64,000 bases of DNA from Hsuehochloa calcarea. Lineage: Eukaryota > Streptophyta > Magnoliopsida > Poales > Poaceae. Shown here piece after piece: positions 37,301 through 48,041 of this stretch. Numbering within the stretch: position 1 is the first letter of the stretch; every line of letters starts with the position of its first letter. The stretch covers positions 5,897,383 through 5,961,382 of the forward strand of contig CM070601.1 in NCBI GenBank assembly GCA_036346395.1, written 5' to 3'. The translations under genes and the position numbers were made by a program. The notes below the pieces were generated by a model. That model saw only the letters and a list, made by a program, of their open reading frames with translations, had not been told where the DNA came from and made no database searches.

Positions 37301-38940
37301 TCCAACTCCCCGATTTTGGTAAGACTTTTGAGATTGAATGTGACGCTAGCGGATTGGAATAGGTGGTGTATTGATTCAAGAAGGTAAACCGGTTGCATAT
37401 TTTAGCGAGAAACTAAATGGGCCTAGTTTGAATTATTCCACCTATGACAAAGAATTGTATGCTTTAGTTCGTGTGCTTCAAACTTGGCAACATTATTTAT
37501 GGCCCAAAGAATTTGTTATACATTCTGATCATGAATCGCTAAAACATATTAGAAGTCAAGCTAAACTGAATAAACGACATGCTAATTGGGTAGAATTTAT
37601 TGAGTCGTTTCCATATGTCATAAAGCATAAGAAAGGTAAGGACAATGTGATTGCTGATGCGCTCTCTAGACGTTATACCATGTTATCTCAACTTGACCAT
37701 AAGATTTTGGTTTGGAGGCCATTAAGAGTTTATATGTCACCGATTTGGACTTTAAGGAAGTGCTTGAACATTGTAAAGAAGGGAAGATATGGAATAACTA
37801 TGTGTCAATGATGGTTTGATCTATCGTGCTAACAAGCTATGCATTCCGGCTAGCTCTGTTCGCCTTTTGTTGTTACAGAGGCACATGGAGGAGGTTTGAT
37901 GGCGCATTTTGGAGCAAAGAAGATGAAGATGTGCTGGCCACCCACTTCTTTTGGCCAAAGATGAGGCGTGATGTCGAGCGCTACATAGCTCACGCACTAC
38001 ATGCAACAAAGCTAAGTCCGCCTCATCCACATGGACTTTATATGCCTCTTCCTATTCCTAGCGCCCTTGGGAGGATATTTCTATGGATTTTGTTTTAGGA
38101 TTGCCTAGGACAAAGAGGGGAGAGATAGTATATTTGTAGTAGTGGATCGATTTTCTAAAATGGCACATTTTATATCTTGTCACAAGAGCGATGATGCTAC
38201 AAACATAGCTGATTTGTTTTTCGTGGAAATCATTCGCTACATGGAGTGCCCAATACTATTGTCCTTGATCGCGATGAAGTTTTTGAGCCACTTTTGGAGA
38301 TCACTTTGGAATAAATTGGGGACAAAGTCGCTGTTTTCTACTACGTGTCATCCCCAAACCGATGGACAAACGGAGGTTGTCAACCGCACGTTATCCACCA
38401 TGTTGCGTCTGTTTTAAAAAAGAACTTGAAGATGTGGGAAGAGTGTTTACCGCATATTGAGTTTGCTTACAATAGGTCAAGACACTCCACCACCAAGGTA
38501 AGTCCGTTTGTAGTGTATGGTTTTAACCCCGTGTTCTATTGATTTACTACCTTTACCAACCTCTGAAAAAATAAATCTAGATGCTAAGAAGCGTCTCGCA
38601 TTTATTCTCAAGTTGCATGAGACCACTAAAGAGAATATAGAGCGTATGGTGAAAAGTATAGGGTTCTTTGGAAATAAAGGTAGGAAAGTTGTCAAAATAG
38701 AACCAGTGATTTAGTTTGGGTTCATTTGAGAAAGGATAGATTTCTAATTAAGAAAATCAAAGTTGATGCCTAGAGTCTGCAGGACCGCTTAAGATAATTA
38801 AGAAGATAAATGATAATGCATATCGCTTAGAATTACCGCAGATTTTGGGGTTAGCCCCACATTTAACATTTGATTTGAAACCATACGTGGAGAAGAAGAT
38901 GAACTTGAGTCGAGGACGACTCCAATTCAAGAGGGGAGTA
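34327..38940 (+). pseudogene. gag-pol polyprotein remnant, copy 4 (best preserved)
   Basis: Gag pieces: EFRDIVDYKEYDSAP-type capsid end at 35030-35269 and a CHRCKGMGH zinc-knuckle-like stretch near 35430. Protease-like VIIDGG is near 35746. RT is open at 36595-37090 (MCVDCRAINNIT, DLWSGYHQIRMKLGDEWKT, YFDD 36899-36910), continuing at 37009-37362 (FHGLAGFYRRFVRDFS, then FEIECDAS of RNase H). RNase H is open at 37371-37811, ending in IADALSRR. The integrase core runs from 38142 (MDRFSKMAHF) through TTCHPQTDGQTEVVNRTLSTM to HIEFAYNRSRHSTT near 38480. This is the classical gypsy order. About ten frameshifts remain. Confidence 0.85.
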
Positions 38941-39140
38941 TGATGAGGACATCCCTCCTTCTGATACACGCACTACACAAGACCCTCCAGATTTGGGTGT
39001 TGGACTACAAGGCCCTATGACAAGAGCTAGAGCACGTGACTTAATCTATCGTAAAATCGCTTCTAGGGTCGAGTGTATTATTTGAGAACTCTATGATGTC
39101 GCCTAATGGAGATGATTTACTTGTACTGTAAATCTAGGTT

Positions 39141-39266
39141 TACGACCACTTCAAGAAGGCCTACGACCGGCTCAAGAAGATCTACGACCACTTCAAGAAG
39201 GCCTACGACCGCCTCAAGAAGGTCCACGACCAGATTCCGCAGGCCTACGACCACTTCTAGAAGACC
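39141..39266 (+). repeat. 21-bp tandem repeat in LTR E
   Basis: Six consecutive 21-base units of the type TACGACCACTTCAAGAAGGCC, alternating CAC/CGG at the second third. The period is seven codons in every frame. It is present in degraded form in LTRs A-D. It lies about 250 bp upstream of the TATA box, in the presumed U3 region. Confidence 0.8.
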
Positions 39267-39485
39267 TACGACCGAGATGACTCGCTGGGAGCACTCTACG
39301 ACTGTAGAGAGGCGAGCACAAGACTCGCTGGACACGGCCCCGTGACTCATCGAGACCAGATCCTACGACTAGATCAAGGTGTGCGTCACCGCTTTGGAAA
39401 CTAATAAGACTTTGTAAACGTGACGAGATCGGAGTCCGTGTTGTGTACGCCTCATCCCACTACCGCACAACCCTAGGTCGACCTC

Positions 39486-39495
39486 CTCACGCCCC
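39486..39495 (+). promoter_or_regulatory. LTR E TATA box
   Basis: TATATATATA in the conserved CTCACGCCCC context. In this last LTR, transcripts would run into the adjoining CACTA element. Confidence 0.55.
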
Positions 39496-40559
39496 TATAT
39501 ATATACGAGTCGCCATAGTTTAGAGGCGGTTTTTCTTAGATTATTTCGCCAATTGCGGTTACGATTATCGGTTTGAGGAACCCCACTTGTAAACTTCATC
39601 CATATCCGCAATACAATCTGATTGCATCTACCTTGTTCTTGTGAGTTGCTTCGATTGCTTGCGGGAATAATAACCTTCGTGGTAAGGTCGATCGCGTGCA
39701 AGCGTGGTCGATAACGACAGCGCAGCGGGTGTAGCGATTGCGAGGTGAAGATCCGCTGGTCTAAGCCTCAAAGCGCCAACGCCCTCACGATTTAACCAAA
39801 TCGAACCTATCGGAAGATCGGGCCGCCGTGACCCATCACAGTACAGAGGAGATCCCGATCGGTTCTACCTTATAAGAAATTCAACATCACAGACAATTAC
39901 TTCCGGAACCGTCTGTGATGTTGAAACGAACCGTCTGTGATGTTTGTTTCAATTCTTTGATGGGCTACAGGAATATTAATCAATCGCTTATGAAGAATGT
40001 GGCAGCAGTTAAACTCTGTAATACCATCAGATAGCTGGTGGGAGGGTACAAGGTCTAAATTACTTCTACAGGATCACACGCGATCTTCTCATTTTCAACT
40101 AACAAAATTATACATGTTTCTGTGCTCATTCTGTAGGTAACCCAAAAATGATCGTGCCTCATGCCTTGTCTCAACGAAGAGAGCAGCATAAGCAGGATCA
40201 CACGATGTACTAGTAGCCTTTATACACACAATAAAATTATGCTAGACTTAGATCATGTACAATAAATTTACATTATCCGCCTATAGACTCGCCACGAGGA
40301 TTTAAACCGACGTGGATGAAAAAGAATAAAAAGAAAGAAATGTGATATCTACAATCTCGTAGTCGATCAGTATCACTCAACCAAGGAACATCCACATTGT
40401 CATCAATTTAAAGATCATAAGTCCATAACACATTAACACATGACAATGGAATAAATTAGTTAATTATAATGGAGTAAATTCTTAATTAAAATATAGCCCT
40501 TCATGATGATCGACGCAAGATATAGCTAGCTTCCTCACGGGTTCTTCCTCGAGCCCGAT

Positions 40560-43520
40560 GCCGTCTCCGAAAGGTGGCAACTCGTCAAATTGATTGTATT
40601 CTTCCTCGCCCACTACATTCTCAACTCCGACAATCCTCCTTTTCCATGAAGAACTACGTGACGCTTCTTATTTGCCGGGTCGGTTACATAGAAGACTTGA
40701 ACAACTTGGTTAGCCAAGACGAATGGTTCGCCTTTGTATCCGACACGCTCGAGGTCCACGGTAGTGACGCCGCACTTTTGTCGACCTTCACCGTGGGAGA
40801 TGGACCCAACGACACCGAAATAGGGGATCTTGAAAAGCACGTAGTCGATCTCCCATATCTCCTCTATTTGCCCATAGTACGAGCTCCTCATTATCAGCAT
40901 CGAATGCATCTATGCGACACCGCTCGTGATTGTGCTCTTCCTATCCCGAGATGCCGATAAAATGTGTACCCATTTATGTCGTGATCCTTACCATGTGACA
41001 ATTGTAAATCAGGGCCCTCTTGCCAACCATAGCAGCAGATCATCACTTGATGACCTCCGAGTGATTCGCGCTTTAACCATTCGCTGAACCGACGGTTGTG
41101 CTCTCTGGTGATCCAAATCTCCGACCGGTCCGGATTCTGCATGCGTTCATGTCTTTGTGCTCGCCGATGTACGGGGACACTTGGGTCATGTGTTGCAAGA
41201 CCGTGAAATGGGCTTGAGCGCACGTATCGGATCGGGAGTGATTGATTTCCTTCCGATGGTCCCGATATCATCCGGCTTCCTCATGACGAGATAGAGGCAC
41301 ACCAATCGGATCCACCGAGCCATGTAGTCGACGAGAACTCAATGACCTCTTCCGTTGCATAACCTTCGATGATGTGCCCTCCGGTCGAGATCGATTCCAG
41401 ACGTAGGACTTGAGAATTCCCATGTACCTCTCGAACGGGTACATATGACGAGAAACACAGGCCGCATATCTTTATCTCTTTCACAAGGTGAACAATGAGA
41501 TGGACCATGATATCGAAAAATGACGGAGGGAAATGCATCTCAAGATGACACAGAGTCGTCACTACCTCGACCGCAGAGCATCTAGTCCTTGGGGATCGAT
41601 GACCTTCTCGAGCAATTGAGTTGAAGAAATAACACGACCTCAAGATTGCCACTCGGACCTTGTTCGGCAAGATACTCCTAATTGCAACAGAAGCATTTGT
41701 GTCATCAAAGACACGACAATCATGCGACTTCATACCAATTAATTTCAAATCTTGCATAGAAACAAGTTTCTTAATGTTAGCGGAGTAACCAGACGGACTT
41801 TCACACCGCAAGCTCGCACGCTTCATTTCTCTCGGCCTTGGACAGAGTGTAGCAAGTCGGGGAAGGTACGCTCGTCTCCAGATCGGTCTCTTCGGTGCTA
41901 ACTCGGTCCTTATGTTCATATCGACCAAGTCACGCCGTGCGTTAACACCATCCTTTGTTTTGCCACTAATGTTCAAAGAAGAGACCAATCAAGCTATCAC
42001 ATACATTCTTCTCACGTGCATAACGCCGATGCAAAGGGCGAACTTCTAAGTACTCCCAATAAGGCAAGTCCCAAAAATTGACCGCTTCTTCCGGATGTTC
42101 TTCTCACGGGTTCTTAATTTACGCCCTTCCCAAGCACAACATCGATATCCTTAACCATATCATAGACCTCTTTCCCACTAAAAGCCCTTGAAGTCGAACC
42201 GCCTTCCTTATTTCCGCGAATTGTTTCTTCATCTTGCGGTATGGGTGACTCCTCGGAAGGAACCTACGGTGACGCATATACACGCTTTGCGTGAGTTGTT
42301 CACCATACACTCTCCGTAGCATCTAAGCAAAGGCGACAAAGCTTTGGCTCCTTTTGTACCGGGTCCGATAGGTTATCAAGGGCGGAAAATCATTGATGGT
42401 GCAGAACAACATGGCGCGTAAAGTGAAGTTCTCTCGCTTGTACGCATCCCATACCTGCACCCTTCGCTCCACAAGTGTCACAAGATCTTCCAAAGAATGG
42501 TGCTAGGTACACATCAATATCATTCCCGTGTTGCTTCGCCCTTGGATAAGTAGTGTCATCAAAATGTATTTCCGCTTCATACACGTACCGGGAGGAAGGT
42601 TGTACATACATAGATTCACGGGCCAAAGCTATGTCGGCCGCTCATGTTACCGAAAGGATTCATTCCGTCCGCACTCAACCCTAACCTTATGTTCTCTGTT
42701 CCGCACCGAACTCTTCAAGCTCCGATCGAAGTTTCTCCACCGGGCGTAATCGGCAGGTGTCCGAGCTTCCCATCTTTCTTACGCCTCCGAGTGCCAACGC
42801 ATCAATCTTGCCTCCTTTCGTTCGCAAATAAACGCTTCAAACGTGGGATCATAGGCGATACCACAACATCTTAGCAGAGGTCCTTGCTTCGCTTTAGCAA
42901 GATTCTTCCGCTTGTATCGGATGCTCAAGCGACAGGACATGCATGCATGTCTGCATACTTTACTGATGAGAGGATACAATCGTTCGGACATGCATGTATT
43001 CTTTCTACTTCCATTCCCAATGGACAAAGAACCTTCTTAGCTTGGTAGGTCGTCTTTGGGCAACACGCTTCTCCGGAAGGATGTCACTAAGAGACCTAAC
43101 AACGCCAGAAACTCTTGTCGGACCAACCATTGCTTGCCTTCAATTTCAGCAAGTTCAAGCACGGTTGACAACCTTGTGTATTCCGGCTGCGCCCGGGAAC
43201 AAAGGTTTCCGAGTCCTCCATTAAGCCCTCGAATTTACAAAACTCTCTCTCACCGTAGTTCCTTCTCGCATCGCGTAGCATCCGATCCAGATTGTCATCA
43301 TGCGATCTATCCTCATCAAAAGCACATTCCATACCCTCGCATATCGTTGACTTCCTCGCGATGTCGTCACATCGACTTCCAGATAATATGCTCTTCACCG
43401 TGGATCGCCCAACATGTATATCCTTTTTTGAAACCTCTTCATTAAGTGAGCTTCGATCTCCACACGGGTTGTTAAACATTTTCATATTACCGCAATCAAT
43501 GCATGGACAAGACATATATT
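40560..43520 (-). pseudogene. TNP2-type CACTA transposase, frameshifted
   Basis: Pieces in N-to-C order on the minus strand. 43096-43515 carries the N-terminal Transpos_assoc-like part (CPCIDCGN, then MLRDA and LLKLKASNGWSDKSF). 42779-43027 carries the zinc region (VCRHACMSCRLSIRYKRK). 42390-42626 carries GNDIDVYLAPF of the TNP2 core. 42119-42322 carries the YMRHRRFLPRSHPYR block. 41281-41988 carries the DUF4218 region (SGYSANIKKLVSM, LKLIGMKSHDC, LEMHFPPSFFDIMVHL). 40613-41271 carries the EHNRRFSEW and DINGYTFYR stretch and the DUF4216 region (TTVDLERVGYKGEPFVLA, then QVFYVTDPANKK). Together they cover nearly the whole family length. At least six frame breaks make it nonfunctional as read. 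Confidence 0.85.
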
Positions 43521-43871
43521 TTATCCTTCTTCAACATATCCCGCTCGTGGCTCTTCTAAAAGCAAACACGCCATTAATATACTCTTCACTCACACGGTTC
43601 TCAATGTACATCCAGTTTCGGTCCATCTACACATTAGTGAGTACTCTATATTAATAAACCGCAAGTACCCTTTATAATGACCAAACACATTAGTGAGTAC
43701 TCTATAGCAAATATAAAGGGTTACAGATCGATCGTTACCCTTCTCTCCAAAGTGGCGCAATGTGGGAGGAGGCAGCAGATCAGGTGCCGCAATGGGCCGG
43801 GGGAGGAGGAGGCAGGGGTAACAGCTCAAAATGGGAGAGGAGGAGGTAGGGGTAACAGCTCAAAATAGGGG

Positions 43872-44005
43872 AGGACGCAGCAGCAGGAGGTTGGCGGCGG
43901 TTCAAATGGAATTAATAGAAATGGGGAGAGTCGGCAGCGGACGCAGCAGCAGGAGGGTGGCGGCGGTTCAAATGGATTTAATAGAAATGGGGACTGTCGG
44001 CAGCG
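43872..44005. repeat. 67-bp direct duplication in the CACTA leader
   Basis: GGACGCAGCAGCAGGAGG...TTCAAATGGA...AGAAATGGGGA occurs twice in tandem (from 43872 and 43939), with few differences. It lies between the transposase start and the subterminal repeats, inside a GGAGG-rich stretch. Confidence 0.65.
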
Positions 44006-44021
44006 CCTACTTATAATGCAA

Positions 44022-44265
44022 ATATATCACAGACGGTTCTTTAAAAGAACCGTCTGTGATATGGGGCTATCACAGACGGTTCTTTTAACGAACCGTCTGT
44101 GATGACAAGAGTATCACAAACGGTTCATTACACGAACCGTCTGTGAAGTATCACAGACGGTTCGTGTAAAGAACCGTCTGTGATACTTATATATCACAGA
44201 CGGTTAACGAAGAACCGTTTGTGATAATTTTATCACAGACGGTTCCTTTGGAACCGTCTGTGATG
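44022..44265. repeat. CACTA subterminal palindromic repeats
   Basis: Six back-to-back hairpins, each made of ATCACAGACGGTTC and its reverse complement across 4-12 base loops, so twelve copies of the word. They end 32 bp before the terminus. In this transposon class such arrays are binding sites for the element's regulatory protein. Confidence 0.85.
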
Positions 44266-44297
44266 GGGTATCTAGTATAGCATGTTTTGTAGTAGTG

Positions 44298-47200
44298 ACG
44301 GTCTCCATACCCCCTCCGAGCCGAGACCCACTCTCCGGACCAGCTCACATATCCCACGGGACACACTGACGCAAAACATCCAGGCGTACGCTGAGGCAGC
44401 CGCAACAAGCAGAGGGTAGTGGCTCAGATGAGTGAGCTATATTGTATCTCGTGTTATGCGATTATGTTTTGGTATATTTGTATTCATATTTTGTTTTGCT
44501 ATATTTGTACACGTATTTTTGTTGTTATGTGCATACTCCTGCGCCATATTATATATCGACATCTCTAATGTAATTGCAATGTAGTTTTTTTTCATACATT
44601 CCAAGTTGCATGAAATAATGAAACCCTAATTTCTGAAACCTAAAATCCAAATTTTCGTGACCTAAATCCTAAATTTTTGGGACAATTCTAGAACAAATAT
44701 AAAACTGTCAAAATATTACACAATCAAGTCCACTGCGTGAGGAGCCTTCAAAATAAAATTCATAATTTTTGGAGCTCATTTTCTACATTTACAAATTCGT
44801 ACAAAAATTACATTAATATGAAATTATAAGAAAAAATCTGAACGAATAAAATTATAGAAAGTTTACACAAGCAAGTACACTATGTTGGGAGGCTCCACAT
44901 AAAATTTTATAATTTTTGGAACCCATTTGCTACATTTTGAATTCCTACAAACAGCGTCGAAACCCTAATTTTAGCATAAACCCTAATCCCGGGACACATG
45001 GCGGGCTGAGGGGTGTTGCCACACGGTGGCTGCGCGACAACGTTACTGCACGGTGGTCGTGTGGTAATGGTCTTGCACGGTGACCGGCAGGAGAGGAGCA
45101 TGGCAGCGTGGTGCAGGGAGGAGCACGGCTGCGCGAGGATGGAGTGGCGGGGAGGGGGGAGAGCACGGCGGCGCGAGGGAGGAGCGTGGCGACGCGGAGG
45201 CAGGGAGGGAGCGGAGCGGCTGGGGACGAGTTCTGAGGACAGCGAGAGGGTGGGCTGGGGCCTGGGAGGGATGTTTGCGCCCATGTTGTGCTAAAAATAC
45301 ATGCGCTTTGCAACAAAAATATTTCACGCACCGGGCTAAAGCCTAGACTACGATAAGCCTGATTCCGCCTCTGCAAGCAAGCTAAGGCTTCCTTACCAGC
45401 AAAAGAAGAAATCAATCCAAACCCGAATGGATCTCCACTCCATGCCAGTTTGGTAGAGTGGAGGAGGACCGCGCATGCGGGAGAAGATGTTGGCGTGAGA
45501 ATTTGAGATAAATGGGGATGCAATAGCCACCGCCATCGCGACGAGAACCGGAAAAGAGTGCAAGGAAGAGGATGAACAAGAATGGATTTGGGGGTTGTTT
45601 TGATATTTTGGGGTTGTTTTGGTCTTTTACAATTTAGCCATTAGGGTTTGGGCTTGTTTGCTAGTTGTCACCTTGACTTTGTTTGCATTTGCATACCTAA
45701 GAGTAGTGTGGTGTTTTTTTTAATTCGGTAGTGTCCTACTATTTGATGGTTGTCTAATAGAGGTATAAAAATTATCATATTCTTGTGTATGTCTGGCATG
45801 GAATCCTCCTAGACATTGTTAGCATGAGTTAGTCACCCGGTTTAGGTGTCTTGAAATTTAGATCCCAAACTCAACGTGCTAATGATTAAGCAAATCTAAT
45901 CATAATCACCTGGGTCACGGTTGTTGTCACTACATCGCATCGGTCATTATTGTGAGTTCTTGCACGGTTGCACCAACGCTGTCACTAGAGGCTCCTCCCG
46001 ACACCCTCTCATCATCTCCTCCAACGAGGTCGCGGATCCATGGCACCTCTCCTACGTGTCGCATGGAATTGCTGACCCCGACTCCACACCGCATAAACAT
46101 TACTTTCTTTCTATGTTCAATATGGTATGCATAACCAACATATTTGGGGGCTCGATCCTAGCAACCAAGTTGATAAAGACTTTTTTAAATACCAAGTTGA
46201 TTTGGTTTGGTTTCGAAAGATTTGGATTTGGGGATTGGCATCCTATTATTTTCTTCCTTTTAAGTTCTAATGGTTTTGGTGGATGGGTGGATGTGTTTGA
46301 GATTTATCTCTCAAAACATATTTGTTTAGTTAATACTCAATTTTGAAAGAAAAAAATGTGATTACAGAAGTCCGATACTAGCTTACCTTATTAAGTACAT
46401 GCGCTCAAGTAGTTTATCAAAACTGATAGCGATATTTTTCCTGAAAAGGCACCAGAACATCCAATTAAAAATTTGGAAATATTTCTAAAATACAGATAAT
46501 TTCCTAGAAATACCTATATATTTTATTCGAAAGAATTTGATGGTGCCAATTGTCATGAATCTAGTGGTCATAAGAATTTATATACTCCTTTCAATCCAAA
46601 ATATGTATCATTTGAGAGTTGGTTTTGGTTTGCAAATACTTACCTTTTAAGTTTTTTCGAAGCAATATGTTCAACAAAATGTTCATGTTAATTGTTAATT
46701 GGTGGTATCGTCGTAGAGAGAGAGAGAAACAAATCATCAATAGAGGCACACATGTCACAAAAAATATGTACTACTTCCTTTTCTATGTGTGTGAATTTTG
46801 TTTAATATGCTAACATATATATATATATATAAAAGAGTGTTATAGTTAATATTTATTTAAGAACAAAATGAACCCTTGTGTTGTAACCTAAAGTTGTAAT
46901 AATTGTACTCTAAAAAAGGTGTAATTGCGTTGTCACCAAACAAAGTGCTAGCATTAGCTTATTACTTTGTAAAAAAAAGTGTTGTTGACTTTTATTAGAC
47001 TGAGAAATGTGAATTTTATTTTAAGTTTTTATAAATCAATATAAGTATATATTAAAAAATTGCAACACAATGAAATTAACTAACCCCATCCATAAAATCG
47101 TAAATCCGCCGCTGCATTGTACATGTGTAAGAATTATTCTCACATCAAAGAGAAACGTAAAATAACAACCTTTATCCCTTCCCTTGTTAACCTCAAAATG

Positions 47201-48041
47201 CCCAAGAAATTAGAACCCAATGGTCAAGTACATTTCTTGAAGACAAATCTGCAGCAAGTCCCACGTCATGCATAGAACCCACTTTAGGGATATCATTTGA
47301 CCGATTATCAAAGATTAAAGTAAGTAATCAACCACCAGAGAAGCCGGAGTAAAAGAGTGAGAAAAGAAACCAACAAAGTTAACTTTCCCAATTCCTAGCT
47401 TGATCAAACAACTGCATCATAGAGGGAAATATACCACCTCAAAAGTAGCACTTAAAATACCACAATTTCTCTAATGCAGACATCAAATTCCGAGGAAATG
47501 CTTAACCAATCCATATTCTTAAATAAAAAAGGTGGCCTACCAATATGACAAAACGGGCAAAAGGCAAGAGGGACTAAATATCCCCCATCTCCTCTTCCTC
47601 GCAACTCCAATACAACCAAAATGTGGTCCTCAAGAACCACCATCACCAAACAATCTTGAGCTCATATCAATTAAAACAAGAACCCTCCCTCCTCACGAGC
47701 ATCCCAAAACCTAGCAAAAACATAGAAGAACTCTCTCTTACTTCCTACCTGCCCCCACAAACCAAGAACCTACCACAAATGCAAATGCAAATGCAATGCA
47801 AAGAGGATAGCAAATTGTACGGGCTATGTGATTTGGAACGCACAAGGAACTTAGGACCCGTTTGGAAGTAGAGTTTTTTCACGGGAAATAATTCAATTTA
47901 TGCGGGAATGGAGAAAAATTACCGTGTTTCAAACATAATAGTAGGTTGTGGATAGAACCAGCTAGGAATTTCACATGAAACAGTTGCTTATGTTCTGTAT
48001 AGAAAACAACAATGCTCTTCTGTTAAGAACACAAAGCACTC
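44298..48041. other. Intergenic region between CACTA and MULE
   Basis: No supported gene. It contains a GC-rich G/A-skewed patch at 45000-45290 that opens frames on both strands (low complexity, so not called), AT-rich DNA with a short (TA)n run at 46815-46831, and a fragment beginning GGACCCGTTTGGAAGTAGAG at about 47854 that resembles a grass MITE terminus. Confidence 0.5.

Larger units (their letters stand above)
33247..39838 (+). mobile_element. Ty3/gypsy copy 4 (internal 4 - LTR E)
   Basis: Primer-binding region at 33247, leader with (GA)n near 33693 and a long A-run near 33828, gag from 34327, pol to about 38900, polypurine tract 38929-38940, LTR E 38941-39838. Its 5' LTR is LTR D. This copy keeps the longest readable pol segments in the window. 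Immediately after LTR E, CACTA sequence begins. Confidence 0.9.
38941..39838 (+). repeat. LTR E
   Basis: 898 bp, TGATGAGGAC...GACCCATCA, preceded by a polypurine tract. The 21-bp repeat is cleanest here (39141-39266, six units). The bases after it (CAGTA) do not match those before LTR C (GCCGA) or LTR A, so no target-site duplication brackets the array. Confidence 0.9.
39839..44297 (-). mobile_element. CACTA (En/Spm) element, left end missing
   Basis: The right terminus is ...GTTTTGTAGTAGTG at 44297; reversed it reads CACTACTACAAAAC, a canonical CACTA end. Twelve subterminal CACAGACGGTTC words lie just inside it, and two or three more occur at 39888-39945 near the other end. The left terminal CACTA itself is absent: the element begins directly after LTR E. 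It encodes a TNP2-type transposase on the minus strand, damaged by frameshifts. The three bases right of the terminus are ACG, but the matching target duplication cannot be tested without the left end. Confidence 0.8.

Noticed and set aside
39117..39350. Leu/Val-heptad protein (VVGLLEVVVDLLE type) on the minus strand of LTR E
   Set aside because: Direct product of the 21-bp repeat in antisense; no evidence of translation.
44022..44265. CRISPR-like array (regular short repeats with short spacers)
   Set aside because: The repeats alternate in orientation, spacers are only 4-20 bases and variable, and the array ends at a CACTA terminus in a plant genome.
44907..45523. Minus-strand frames of 125 and 192 codons
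   Set aside because: Low-complexity Pro/Ser/Arg sequence in a G/A-skewed patch, open on both strands, no domain.
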